A stretch of DNA of 36,212 nucleotides from an uncultured bacterium. Lineage in GTDB: Bacteria > Verrucomicrobiota > Kiritimatiellia > RFP12 > UBA1067. How positions within the stretch are numbered: the first letter of the stretch is position 1; each line of letters starts with the position of its first letter. The stretch spans positions 43,817 through 80,028 of the forward strand of contig CADCOC010000065.1 of NCBI GenBank assembly GCA_902802945.1. The letters are read 5' to 3'. This document shows positions 16,456 through 24,671 of the stretch, piece after piece. Below the pieces are notes generated by a model, which had not been told where the DNA came from, did not search any database, and saw nothing but the letters and a program-made list of their open reading frames with translations. The translations under genes were made by a program, and so were the position numbers.

Positions 16456-18320
16456 ATGTCAAGTTCGATAGACGCTTTGAACGGGCAGGGAATCTCGTTT
16501 CAGTTCGACAAGTTCGCCCAGATGGCGGCGAGCGCCACGAAGGGCAGCAACATCGTGCGCTTCATCGGCGGCGTCGATGCCGATACGGTGCATGAAGTAT
16601 TCGTCACGGAAAGCGACAAGGTCGGGAAGATCTTTCGGTCGGATTCCGCGAAGGAGGCGAACAACGTGACGCGTACGATTTTCCGCCAGTCGGTGGCGGC
16701 GATGTTCGGCGGCGAAAGCAAGATTCCCGAAAGCGTCAGGGACGCGATGAAGATGGGCGACTACGGGAAGGGTAAGCCGCTCAGCGCGCGGCGCATCATG
16801 GCCGTCAAGGTCGCCGTGGACGAGGCCATGAGGAATTTCCCGATAGAGCCGCCGAAGATCAACGTTCCGAAGGCCACGGTGCGGCAAACTGGCGTGCCCG
16901 GTGATGCGCAAAAGCCCGACGAGCTGTTCTCCGCGCAGGATCTCCGGCAGAAGGGCTACACGCCGGCGGAGATGAAGAAGCTCAACGACGTGGCCGAAAT
17001 GTTCAAGGAGGCGACCGGTTGCTCGACGGCCGACGCGCAGAAGGCAGCGCTCGACCCGAAGAGCGACGCGCGCCGCCTGTTCGGCTACGGCGGAACGTTC
17101 ACGGCAAGCGCGGACAACTTCAAGAAGGGGCTTGCGCTCATTGGCGAGTTCGACGCATGGTACCAGGAGCAGGGCGGGAAATCGTACCTGACGCCCAAAG
17201 CCAAGCTTTCCGTCGAGAAGTTCGTGTTCGAGGAGATCGCCTGCAACCCCAAGCTTTCGCTCGACACGGCCAATCCGAGGGACCTCTTCAGCGAAGAGAA
17301 GAATCTCGCGATCCCGTTCATCAAGGGAAACATGATGGAATCCATCAGCGGATCGATGGCCGCGATCTCTCCCGAGAAGCGCTCCGTAGTCTATGCGCTT
17401 GCCGATGCGCTGAACGAGAAGGTGCCGGGCGGGAGAACGTTCAAATTCAACTCCGCGATCCTGTCGCGCACGCTCGCCCATCTCGGCAAGGCCACCGAGC
17501 TCGTCTATTCCGGGAATCTTAACCGCACGACGGCGTTCAATGCTCTCTTCTCCGACTTCAAGAGCCTTGGCGTGGACGCGAACACCTCGAACGACGATAT
17601 TGATACCGTGGTGGGTCCCTATGTGATGCTATGCTCACGGAGGAGCGGGAAGCGGCGTTCGATCCCGATGACGATTCGCTGTTCCGGGCCATCAACCAGC
17701 AGGGCCAGCAGAGCGGGAACATGTTCAACACGTCCGGCGCGTCCATCCAAGAATGCCGCCGTGCGGCAATGAGCGGGCAGACCCTTCCCATGGAGCCGGG
17801 AATGACCGACATCACCGCCGGCCTGGAAGGTGCGGACGGCTTCTCCGATGCGGGCAGATCGCAGTTCATCAATGACATACATCGGCCCGTCCTTCCGCTT
17901 GATCCGAAGACGAACGCGCCGGTCATCTCGGAGGAGAACAACGTGTTCCGTTTCAACATCGCCGGTCAGGCGTTTACGGCGAAGACATGCGGGTTCTTCG
18001 AGAGAAACAACCCTCAAAACAACAGCATCGCCCAAGCAGTGGAGAAGTTCTGCAACAAGGAAATCCGCCCCCTCCAGACGAATGCGGTGTTCTTCGCTCT
18101 TTCGCAGGGCGGGCTCATGCCGCAACTGGCGCTCAAGGATCACGGCTACCTGGCCGCCGACCACGGCCCGGTCTCTTACACCCTTTCGAGAAATGCCGAC
18201 AACGGCGACATCACCATCAAGTATGAGAATCCTGTCGGCAGCCCGTTGAAGTTCAGCTGGACGGCCACCGTTGACGTTGACGGCAAAGTCTCCGCAACGC
18301 CGATTCAAATTGAGAAGTAG
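16456..18320 (+). pseudogene. Putative secreted substrate 3, frameshifted by a 5-bp duplication
   Basis: The reading frame from 16456 matches substrate 1 through about residue 390 (shared FGGESKIPESV, GKGKPLSARRI at 104-114, NADNFKKGLAL-type block SADNFKKGLAL, FVFEEIA). It then runs into unrelated codons and stops at 17772. The homologous continuation is in another frame from about 17626 to 18320 and contains FALSQGG, YTLSRNADNGDITIKYENP and TATVDVDGK, which align with substrate 1. At the junction ATGCT occurs twice in tandem (17626-17635); removing one copy restores a single frame of about 620 residues reading VMLTEEREAAF. The gene is therefore broken in this copy, by true mutation, reversible slippage or sequencing error. 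It ends like substrate 1 truncated before the PPGMIGRL modules. Chaperone 3 follows after 44 bp. Confidence 0.8.
17626..17635 (+). repeat. ATGCT tandem duplication causing the frameshift
   Basis: Two adjacent copies of ATGCT lie exactly where the coding homology changes frame in substrate 3. Deleting either copy joins the two frames without altering flanking codons. Confidence 0.8.
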
Positions 18321-18364
18321 TGGTTGGTGGCTAGTGGTTAAAAACAGCAGAAGGAGAAATGGAT

Positions 18365-18829
18365 ATGACCTACGAAGAGTTGATAGCAGGTTTTGCAGCC
18401 AAGTATGGCATCGAAAACCTGACGAGCGAGGGCGGTGCCGCCGCTCTCGTCATCGACGACGTCAAGATCGACCTCATTAGCGATGCAGGGGCGGACTGTA
18501 TCGTAATCTACGCAGAGATCGGCTATCCGCCGCCAGACGCCGACGGCAAGTTCGGTGAAACCATGCTCAAGGCCAACCACCTCTTTCTGGGGACGAACGG
18601 CGGGACTCTGTGCCAGAACCCCGAGACGGACGCCTACGTGCTGATGCGTCCCGTTCCGCTTGCGCAGCTGGAAGGGGCCGAGGCGTTCGGAGCGATCATG
18701 GAGGATGTCCTCGCGCAGGTCGAGAACTGGCGGGCGCTCCTGAACGGGATGCGCGCGGCGGAGGTCGCAGACGAGAATCAGAAGGAAGAGGCATCCATGT
18801 TCGCTTCCGGCGGCTTCATGCAGGTATGA
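18365..18829 (+). CDS. CesT-family type III secretion chaperone (chaperone 3)
   Basis: This 154-residue paralogue has MTYEELIAGFAAKYG, LVIDDVKIDLI, IYAEIGYPPPDAD, MLKANHLFLG, LCQNPETDAYVLMRPVPL and the tail SGGFMQV. I choose the ATG at 18365, 8 nt after AAGGAG, because an in-frame ATG at 18359 is only 2 nt from that site and the 18365 start lines up with the first residue of the other two chaperones. It closes the array and directly follows the frameshifted substrate 3. This is the reverse of the order at chaperone 1, where the chaperone comes first. Confidence 0.8.
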   Translation: MTYEELIAGFAAKYGIENLTSEGGAAALVIDDVKIDLISDAGADCIVIYAEIGYPPPDADGKFGETMLKANHLFLGTNGGTLCQNPETDAYVLMRPVPLAQLEGAEAFGAIMEDVLAQVENWRALLNGMRAAEVADENQKEEASMFASGGFMQV

Positions 18830-18870
18830 TCTTCTTCTAATGTATTTTCGCCGTGTATCCGCCACGACAC

Positions 18871-18900
18871 TTGACAGGTAAAAGAACGATAGGGTAAAAT
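18871..18900 (+). promoter_or_regulatory. Consensus sigma-70-type promoter
   Basis: TTGACA (18871-18876) and TAAAAT (18895-18900) are 18 bp apart, upstream of the giant LamG-like surface protein. The predicted leader is about 50 nt. Confidence 0.8.
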
Positions 18901-18957
18901 AGTGTCGCTTTGGGACAAACAGCCTCTGGTTGAAAAACATGGAAGGAGAACCCCAAG

Positions 18958-21900
18958 ATGGACGCTAGAAAACTGTTGGCAATCGTTGCTGCTCTCTACG
19001 TAACGACGACGGCGTGGGCCGACGTCACGGCGCCGAGCCTCGTGACGGACGAGGCCCTGTTCTGGTTCGACGCCTCGGCCCTGACCGAGACGACGGGCAC
19101 GGAGCTTGATTCGTGGGCGGACGTGCGCGGCGGGTCGCATCCCGGCGTCACGACCTACACCACGACGAAGCCGCAGGTGATCGAGATCGCCGATGGCGCG
19201 CTCGCGGGCAAGAAGGCGGTGTCCTTCGGAACTGTCGGTACCGCGTGCGACATGAAGTTCGCCTCGGTGCAGGAGATCAAGACCGCATTCTTCGTCGTTG
19301 ATCTCGACCAGAATCAATATGCGTTTCTGCTCGGCGGCCCGAAGGATGGCGTGGGCGTGGCGCCGCGCAACTACGGGTTCCACCGCGGCACTGGCGGAAG
19401 TTACCGTTACTACAATCTCAATGTGGAGTACTGGAACGACGGCAAGCCCGTGAACGATTCCAGTAACACGAAAATCCCCACCGGCTACCAGCTCATCACG
19501 TGGAACTGGACTTCCAACTCCGCGCAGGTTTTGCACATGGGCAGCGACCGCGAATTTTCGGGGCGCCTCGGCGGCAAGCGTCTCTGCGAGGTGGTGGCGT
19601 TCAGCCGCGAGCTGGACATCGCGGAGCGCAGCCGCGTGGAGGGCTACCTCAAGGAGAAGTGGTTCGGCGGCACGGCGGGAATCAACGGCGCGACGGAGAT
19701 GCTCGGTAAGAAGGGGCAGGTCCACTTCGACGCATCGGTGGCGTCGAGCTTCCACTACGAAGTCGAAGGCGACGAGACGGGCACGAAGGTCTCGAAGTGG
19801 GACGACCTCTCCGGCAACAACAACTACTTCTATCCGTATGCCGCTAAGTCCGGCAACGTGAACGCAATCAGGTACGGCACGCGCGGCGAGGTCGCGGGGA
19901 AACCCGTGTTCGACTCCGGCGCGGCGTCGAGCGGCATCGACCTCGCCCTCACGCGGATCACGAATACGCGTTCCGTGATCATGGTTGCGGAAATGGAAAG
20001 GAACGGAAGCGTGTTTTGGCTGGGCGACAGCACGAACTACCGGTTCCATCGCGGCACTAGCGGCCAGTTCGCGTACGATAATGGGAATGTCCACATTGCC
20101 AACAATGGAAAGCTCTGGCAGAACGGACAGCGCATCAAGACGCCCAAGGCGGAATATGCGGAACCGCCGGGCGGGCTCTCCGTCTATACGTTCGTGACTT
20201 CGCAGAACTGCGAGTGGAACAAGCTCGGGCAGGATCGCGACCAAAACGGCCGTAACGGCGGCAAGCGCGTGGCGGAGCTGATCACGTTCTCGAGCGAACT
20301 GACCGAAGCGGATTGCGAGGGCGTCTATCGTCTGATGAAGGAAAAGTGGAGTCCGTCGGACGCATACGTCGATTCGCTCATCGACGACGCGCCGGTGCAT
20401 GTGGACGCCTCGTCCGCCGACAACTTCAACTACACGGGCGGCACGATCACGGGCTGGAAGAACTCCGGTACGGGCGCCGACCTTGCAAAGCCCACGACGC
20501 TCTACAACAACGATACGGCCAAAACATGCAATCCCGGATCGTATGGCTTCACGAACGGCGTGCCCGCTTTCCTCATGGGCCCTCACGGATCCTATATCGA
20601 TCTGTACTTCTCGCGGATATCAAACGTCCGGACGGTGTTCTGGGTAATGGACATCGTGCGCGACAAGGATGCGTTCTTCTTGGGCGACGGCAAGAACAAC
20701 GTGATCACGAGCGCGAGTACGTACCATTTCCATCGCGGCTACCAGAGTAATCTGGTCGGGTGCTACGGTTCGAGTGCAGCCGCAAACGCCGGTTGGTACA
20801 CAGGGCCTCTGTACTGCGACGGCAGCGTCGTGGCGTCGATGACAAGCGAACGTCCACCGCGTGGCACACATGTTTACGACGTCGCCTCGTACCAGAACCT
20901 CACGGCGTCGTCCATCTCCGTAGACCGCTACTGCAACGATAGAAACGGCGGACGCGCAATCTCAGAACTGCTCATCTTGACGACGCCCGTCTCCGGACTC
21001 ACGCGCGGCATGATCCGCGAACGTATCGAGGCGAAGTGGACGCGTTCGTGCGGCTGGGCTGGCGCGGGCGACGCCGAGTGGGGTGCGGGGAAGTACCGCG
21101 TGTTCGACGCGGACGCGGCGGTGCCCGCAGAGGGAGCGACGGCGGACGGCGTCGGCTTCAAGGCGAGCGCAACGCTCAGCGGCGGAACGCTCACCTTGGG
21201 CGACGGCGGCATTTTCGCGGGCGAAGGGGCGGCGGTTACGGTGTCTGCGCCCGTCGCCGGCAAGCTGGGCGTGTACGGTCCCGGCACAGTGACGCTCACG
21301 GCCGCGCCGGCAGCGGTTGATTCAATTTCCGTCGGCTACGGCGCCACGCTGACGCTCGCGGCGGGAACGACGGCTGTTTCCGGCGGGCTGTCGATCCAGG
21401 AGAACGGGAAGCTCGTCCTGGACGTTTCCGCCCTTGCGGAGCGGGCGCATGCGTCGATCACGTTCAGCGGACTGTCGCTTCCCGCCGGGGGCTCGCTGTA
21501 CGACTATGTTTCGCTCGTCGGCGGGGAGGAGCGCGGACACGTCCTCACCGTCACGGAGAATGCGATCCACGTCAACTCCCCGGATGTCGCGGCGGCGGCG
21601 GTGTGGACCGCCGCGCAAAACACGAATGTCGAGAATCCCGCCAACTGGTCCTGCCGAAACTTCAACGGCGAGCCGGTCGCGAACGTGATCCCGGAGGTCA
21701 GCACGACGTCCGTCACGTTCAATGCGGACTGCGACCTCCGCGCGCTTGGGCGCGTCACGTTCGCCGACGGCGTTGCCTTCGACCTGAACGGACACGCGGT
21801 GAAGATCGCGGGGCTTGCCGCTCAGGGCTATCCGCTCGCAAGCGTGACGAACTCGGACGCGAACGCCACCGCCGAACTGCGCATGGACGTCGCGAACGGT

Positions 21901-22917
21901 CTGACAATCACGAACGCGACGGTCGTCCTTGGCGGCAAGATGAACTTCGTGAAGGACGGCGCGGGCACGTTCGTGGCGGCGAAGGCGTACCAGACGTATG
22001 TTGGCGTAAACGAGGTCACCAACGGCGTGCTGGAGGTTGCGTACGCCCTCCGCGACAGCAGACGCTACCTGTTCGGCGCGAAGGGCAACTCGTTCCTCGT
22101 GCGCACGGGCGCGACGTTCAAGATGAACGCCATGTACGCGCAGGCGGATGCGGTATACAAGTTCGTGCTGGACGGCGGCAGGCTGCTCGGCAGCTACGAA
22201 GACGTGGCCGAAGGCAACGGGCAGATACATCTGATTGAGCTCACCAAGGATTCCACTTTTGAACCGACCACAAGTTGCGGACTGGTGCCAGGAGGAACCT
22301 TCAGCAGCACGGAGCTCGACCTTGGCGGGCACACGCTCACCGTGCCGATCGGGACGAACGGAAGGATATTCTACCTCTTCAACACGACGGTGAAGAACGG
22401 AATGGTGAACATCACGTCCGGCGGATGGCTGAAGACGAGGAGCGGATACACGGTGACTGCGACGAATGCGGACTTCCGCGTGGGAAGCGCGATGAGGATA
22501 CTCGGCCCGATGTCGGTGCGCGACTACGAGCCGGCGTACGGCTCGGACTACAACGACGGAACTGCGGCGTTCAATGTGTACGGCACGTTCAGGCCGGCGG
22601 CGGGCCACAACTACTTCTACGGCTGCACGATGCAGAATGGCTCGACCATCGACCTCTCGTCGCGCACGGGCGCGTTGCCGCTCGTTTCGTCTTTCACGAA
22701 TGGCGACAAAACGCTCAAGTTCGCCGCCGGGACGATCCACGTCAAGCTGGGCGAGCGCACCATTACGCGGAACACCTGCCTGATCTCGTGGTCGGCGAAG
22801 CCGAGCGGCATTGCCTCGATCCGGTTCGTCAGCGCGGAAGGGGAGCGCAGCCGTCGCTTCTCCGCACGGACCGACGGGCTGTATCTCTCCGGCGGCACGG
22901 TGATCATCGTTCGGTAG
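18958..22917 (+). CDS. Giant exported protein: three LamG-like units plus autotransporter-type beta repeats
   Basis: The 1319-residue product has a signal peptide (about 1-21, ending TTAWA-DV). Three tandem units of roughly 220 residues follow. They open with FWFDAS (about 34), VHFDAS (about 254) and VHVDAS (about 480), and close with a short helix ending in EKWFGG, EKWSP or EAKW. Each has the FHRG motif of concanavalin/LamG-like folds. From about 700 the sequence turns Gly/Thr/Ala-rich. Near 1015 GVNEVTNGVLEVAYAL matches autotransporter-associated beta-strand repeats, so the C-terminal half is probably a beta-helix. No autotransporter barrel, PEP-CTERM or LPXTG-like sorting motif is seen at the end (GTVIIVR). 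It is likely a surface or extracellular adhesin or glycan-binding protein. The start is supported by GGAAGGAG about 8 nt upstream and its own promoter. Confidence 0.75.
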   Translation: MDARKLLAIVAALYVTTTAWADVTAPSLVTDEALFWFDASALTETTGTELDSWADVRGGSHPGVTTYTTTKPQVIEIADGALAGKKAVSFGTVGTACDMKFASVQEIKTAFFVVDLDQNQYAFLLGGPKDGVGVAPRNYGFHRGTGGSYRYYNLNVEYWNDGKPVNDSSNTKIPTGYQLITWNWTSNSAQVLHMGSDREFSGRLGGKRLCEVVAFSRELDIAERSRVEGYLKEKWFGGTAGINGATEMLGKKGQVHFDASVASSFHYEVEGDETGTKVSKWDDLSGNNNYFYPYAAKSGNVNAIRYGTRGEVAGKPVFDSGAASSGIDLALTRITNTRSVIMVAEMERNGSVFWLGDSTNYRFHRGTSGQFAYDNGNVHIANNGKLWQNGQRIKTPKAEYAEPPGGLSVYTFVTSQNCEWNKLGQDRDQNGRNGGKRVAELITFSSELTEADCEGVYRLMKEKWSPSDAYVDSLIDDAPVHVDASSADNFNYTGGTITGWKNSGTGADLAKPTTLYNNDTAKTCNPGSYGFTNGVPAFLMGPHGSYIDLYFSRISNVRTVFWVMDIVRDKDAFFLGDGKNNVITSASTYHFHRGYQSNLVGCYGSSAAANAGWYTGPLYCDGSVVASMTSERPPRGTHVYDVASYQNLTASSISVDRYCNDRNGGRAISELLILTTPVSGLTRGMIRERIEAKWTRSCGWAGAGDAEWGAGKYRVFDADAAVPAEGATADGVGFKASATLSGGTLTLGDGGIFAGEGAAVTVSAPVAGKLGVYGPGTVTLTAAPAAVDSISVGYGATLTLAAGTTAVSGGLSIQENGKLVLDVSALAERAHASITFSGLSLPAGGSLYDYVSLVGGEERGHVLTVTENAIHVNSPDVAAAAVWTAAQNTNVENPANWSCRNFNGEPVANVIPEVSTTSVTFNADCDLRALGRVTFADGVAFDLNGHAVKIAGLAAQGYPLASVTNSDANATAELRMDVANGLTITNATVVLGGKMNFVKDGAGTFVAAKAYQTYVGVNEVTNGVLEVAYALRDSRRYLFGAKGNSFLVRTGATFKMNAMYAQADAVYKFVLDGGRLLGSYEDVAEGNGQIHLIELTKDSTFEPTTSCGLVPGGTFSSTELDLGGHTLTVPIGTNGRIFYLFNTTVKNGMVNITSGGWLKTRSGYTVTATNADFRVGSAMRILGPMSVRDYEPAYGSDYNDGTAAFNVYGTFRPAAGHNYFYGCTMQNGSTIDLSSRTGALPLVSSFTNGDKTLKFAAGTIHVKLGERTITRNTCLISWSAKPSGIASIRFVSAEGERSRRFSARTDGLYLSGGTVIIVR

Positions 22918-22920
22918 TCA

Positions 22921-22936
22921 ACGGGCAAATGCCCGT
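22921..22936 (+). terminator. Short hairpin after the LamG-like gene
   Basis: ACGGGC (22921-22926) and GCCCGT (22931-22936) form a 6-bp stem with an AAAT loop, 4 bp after the stop codon, followed by TTTCT. It could be a weak intrinsic terminator or attenuator ahead of the phosphatase-like gene. Confidence 0.4.
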
Positions 22937-22964
22937 TTCTCCGCCAAGATAATGGGAAGCGTCA

Positions 22965-24662
22965 ATGAACATAGAAAATATCAAGACAATGAGCTGTAAA
23001 CTCGCCGCGCTTGCGATCGCGGCGGGCGCGATGCTGCCGATCACGGTACACGCGGAAAGTCCGCTCAAGCCAAAGGCGCTTGTGATCATGCTCGACGGAT
23101 TCCGAGGCGACGCGGTCGAGAACCTGGGAATGACGAACCTCCAGCGGCTGGTTGCGGGCAAGTGGCAGCCGGGGTACAAATGCGCATGGTCGCTCGGCGC
23201 GAGCACGATCCGCGACGGCACGACCGAAAGCGCCCCGAACCACGTCGCCATCGCGACGGGCATGACGGTGAAGAAGACGGGCATCTCGTGGAATCCCGAC
23301 TTGCTGAGCCGCGGGATGCGGTCGGATCGGCTGCCGACCTGGCTTGCCCGTCTTGCAAAACTGCGTCCCGGCACCAAGCCGCTGCACATCTTCTCGTGGT
23401 ACGGCGATTTGCGCATGAGCCCCGACTACGGCGTGAAATTCATCTTCGACAGAGACGATGCAAACGCGAAGGAACTTGCCGGAATCGTTGCTCGCGACGA
23501 CGCGCCGGACGCCATCATGTGGTACATCGACCGTCCCGACCACGCAGGGCATGGCTTCGGCTACTATCCATACGCGGCGGAGTATCACGCGGCGCTGAAA
23601 GTGTGCGACGACGAGATCGGAGGCGTGTTGAACGTCATTGCGTCGCGCAAGACGTTCGCGGAGGAGGACTGGCTCGTGATCGTGACGGCGGACCACGGTG
23701 GGTGGGAGCGCTACCACGGACAGCTGACCACGCAGTGCTACACGATCCCGTTCATCGTTGCCGGACGCCGCGTCGCGCATGGGCGCATCCCCGGCGTACC
23801 GCACAACTACGACGCCGCGCCGACGGCGCTTGCGCACTTCGGCGTTGACGTCTCGAAGTTTCGTTTCGACGGCAAGGTGCGCGGAGATTCCGCCGTACCG
23901 CCGGAGAAGGAGCGGGATTTGAAGGACGGGTTGGCGGTGTATTTGCCGTTTGACGGCGGTCGCGGGGCGACCGCCCTACCGAGCGATCAAATTGAGATGC
24001 GAGGAAAGGCGAAACTGCTTGAGGACGGGGGCAAGTTCGGTGGGGCGCTGCGCGTCTCCGCCAGCACGAATGAGGTGGGGAGCGTGTGTCTGAAGGGGTC
24101 CGAGGCGCTGAAGTTCGAGAACGGGGCGGAGTTCTCGTTCGCCCTGTGGGTGCGCACGTTCGACAAGCAAGTGGGCGATCCCGTCGTTCTCGGCAACAAG
24201 GACTGGAGCGCGGGATCGAGGCCGGGAATCGCGCTCATCGCGCCCGACCGCGTTGACATGTCGCGCACATCCGGCTACAGCTGCAGGGTCAAGGGATTCA
24301 ACTGCCATGGCTTTTTGCTGAACTGCGGGCGCGCCGGCAGGAAGCGGTACGACCTCGGGGTCTATAACCCCGATTTCGGCGAATGGGTCTTTTACGCGGG
24401 GACGCGCAGCCCGGACGGCGTCGTGCGTCTCTACCAGGGACGCAGGGACGGCCATCTCTACTGCGTTGCGGACGACCTTTCGGACATCGCCTTCAAGACG
24501 GGTCTGCCGTTCTTCATTGGACAGGACGGCACTGGCAAGTACAAGCATACGTTCGTAGGCGACGTGGACGATGTCGCGATCTGGACGCGCACGCTCACGC
24601 ACGACGAGGTCCGGCGCATCTGGGAGGCTGGCCGTTCCGGTAAAGCCCTTACCAACCTGTAG
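22965..24662 (+). CDS. Exported alkaline-phosphatase-superfamily enzyme fused to a LamG-like domain
   Basis: The 565-residue protein has a signal peptide (to about residue 30, VHA-ES) and a type I phosphodiesterase/nucleotide pyrophosphatase domain at 36-300. Expected metal and catalytic residues are visible: D44 in MLDGFRGD, nucleophile position S89 in ESAPNH, D192 and H196 in PDHAGHGFG, D243 and H244 in TADHGG, and H280 in PHNYDAAPT. Ser in place of the usual Thr at the nucleophile is as in alkaline phosphatases. Residues about 315-560 form a LamG-like jelly roll (LAVYLPFDGG, GKFGGALRV, VGDVDDVAIWTRTLTHDEV). It probably hydrolyses phospho- or sulfo-esters in the periplasm while the LamG part binds glycan; the substrate is unknown. 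It follows the LamG surface protein by 47 bp and precedes the mannonate-dehydratase-like gene by 9 bp. Confidence 0.8.
   Translation: MNIENIKTMSCKLAALAIAAGAMLPITVHAESPLKPKALVIMLDGFRGDAVENLGMTNLQRLVAGKWQPGYKCAWSLGASTIRDGTTESAPNHVAIATGMTVKKTGISWNPDLLSRGMRSDRLPTWLARLAKLRPGTKPLHIFSWYGDLRMSPDYGVKFIFDRDDANAKELAGIVARDDAPDAIMWYIDRPDHAGHGFGYYPYAAEYHAALKVCDDEIGGVLNVIASRKTFAEEDWLVIVTADHGGWERYHGQLTTQCYTIPFIVAGRRVAHGRIPGVPHNYDAAPTALAHFGVDVSKFRFDGKVRGDSAVPPEKERDLKDGLAVYLPFDGGRGATALPSDQIEMRGKAKLLEDGGKFGGALRVSASTNEVGSVCLKGSEALKFENGAEFSFALWVRTFDKQVGDPVVLGNKDWSAGSRPGIALIAPDRVDMSRTSGYSCRVKGFNCHGFLLNCGRAGRKRYDLGVYNPDFGEWVFYAGTRSPDGVVRLYQGRRDGHLYCVADDLSDIAFKTGLPFFIGQDGTGKYKHTFVGDVDDVAIWTRTLTHDEVRRIWEAGRSGKALTNL
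23955..23975. repeat. Perfect inverted repeat within coding sequence
   Basis: GGCGGTCGC and GCGACCGCC (9 bp each) flank a GGG loop, followed by CTACC. It lies at the start of the LamG-like part of the phosphatase fusion. Such GC-rich palindromes often belong to dispersed repeat families, but only this copy is visible here. Confidence 0.6.
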
Positions 24663-24671
24663 GCAAGCAAA

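Noticed and set aside
17600..17640. Programmed ribosomal frameshift in substrate 3
   Set aside because: No slippery heptamer is visible and the 5-bp duplication explains the shift fully.
18318..18340. Short direct repeat TAGTGGTT twice before chaperone 3
   Set aside because: It is two 8-bp copies only and overlaps the stop codon; too little to call an element.
18778..20586. Long minus-strand open frame (602 codons) opposite the LamG-like gene; likewise 14839-16092, 13139-14290, 21322-22740 and 33273-34481
   Set aside because: These are all antisense shadows with low-complexity Arg/His/Val composition and no starts with ribosome sites; the plus-strand genes are well supported.
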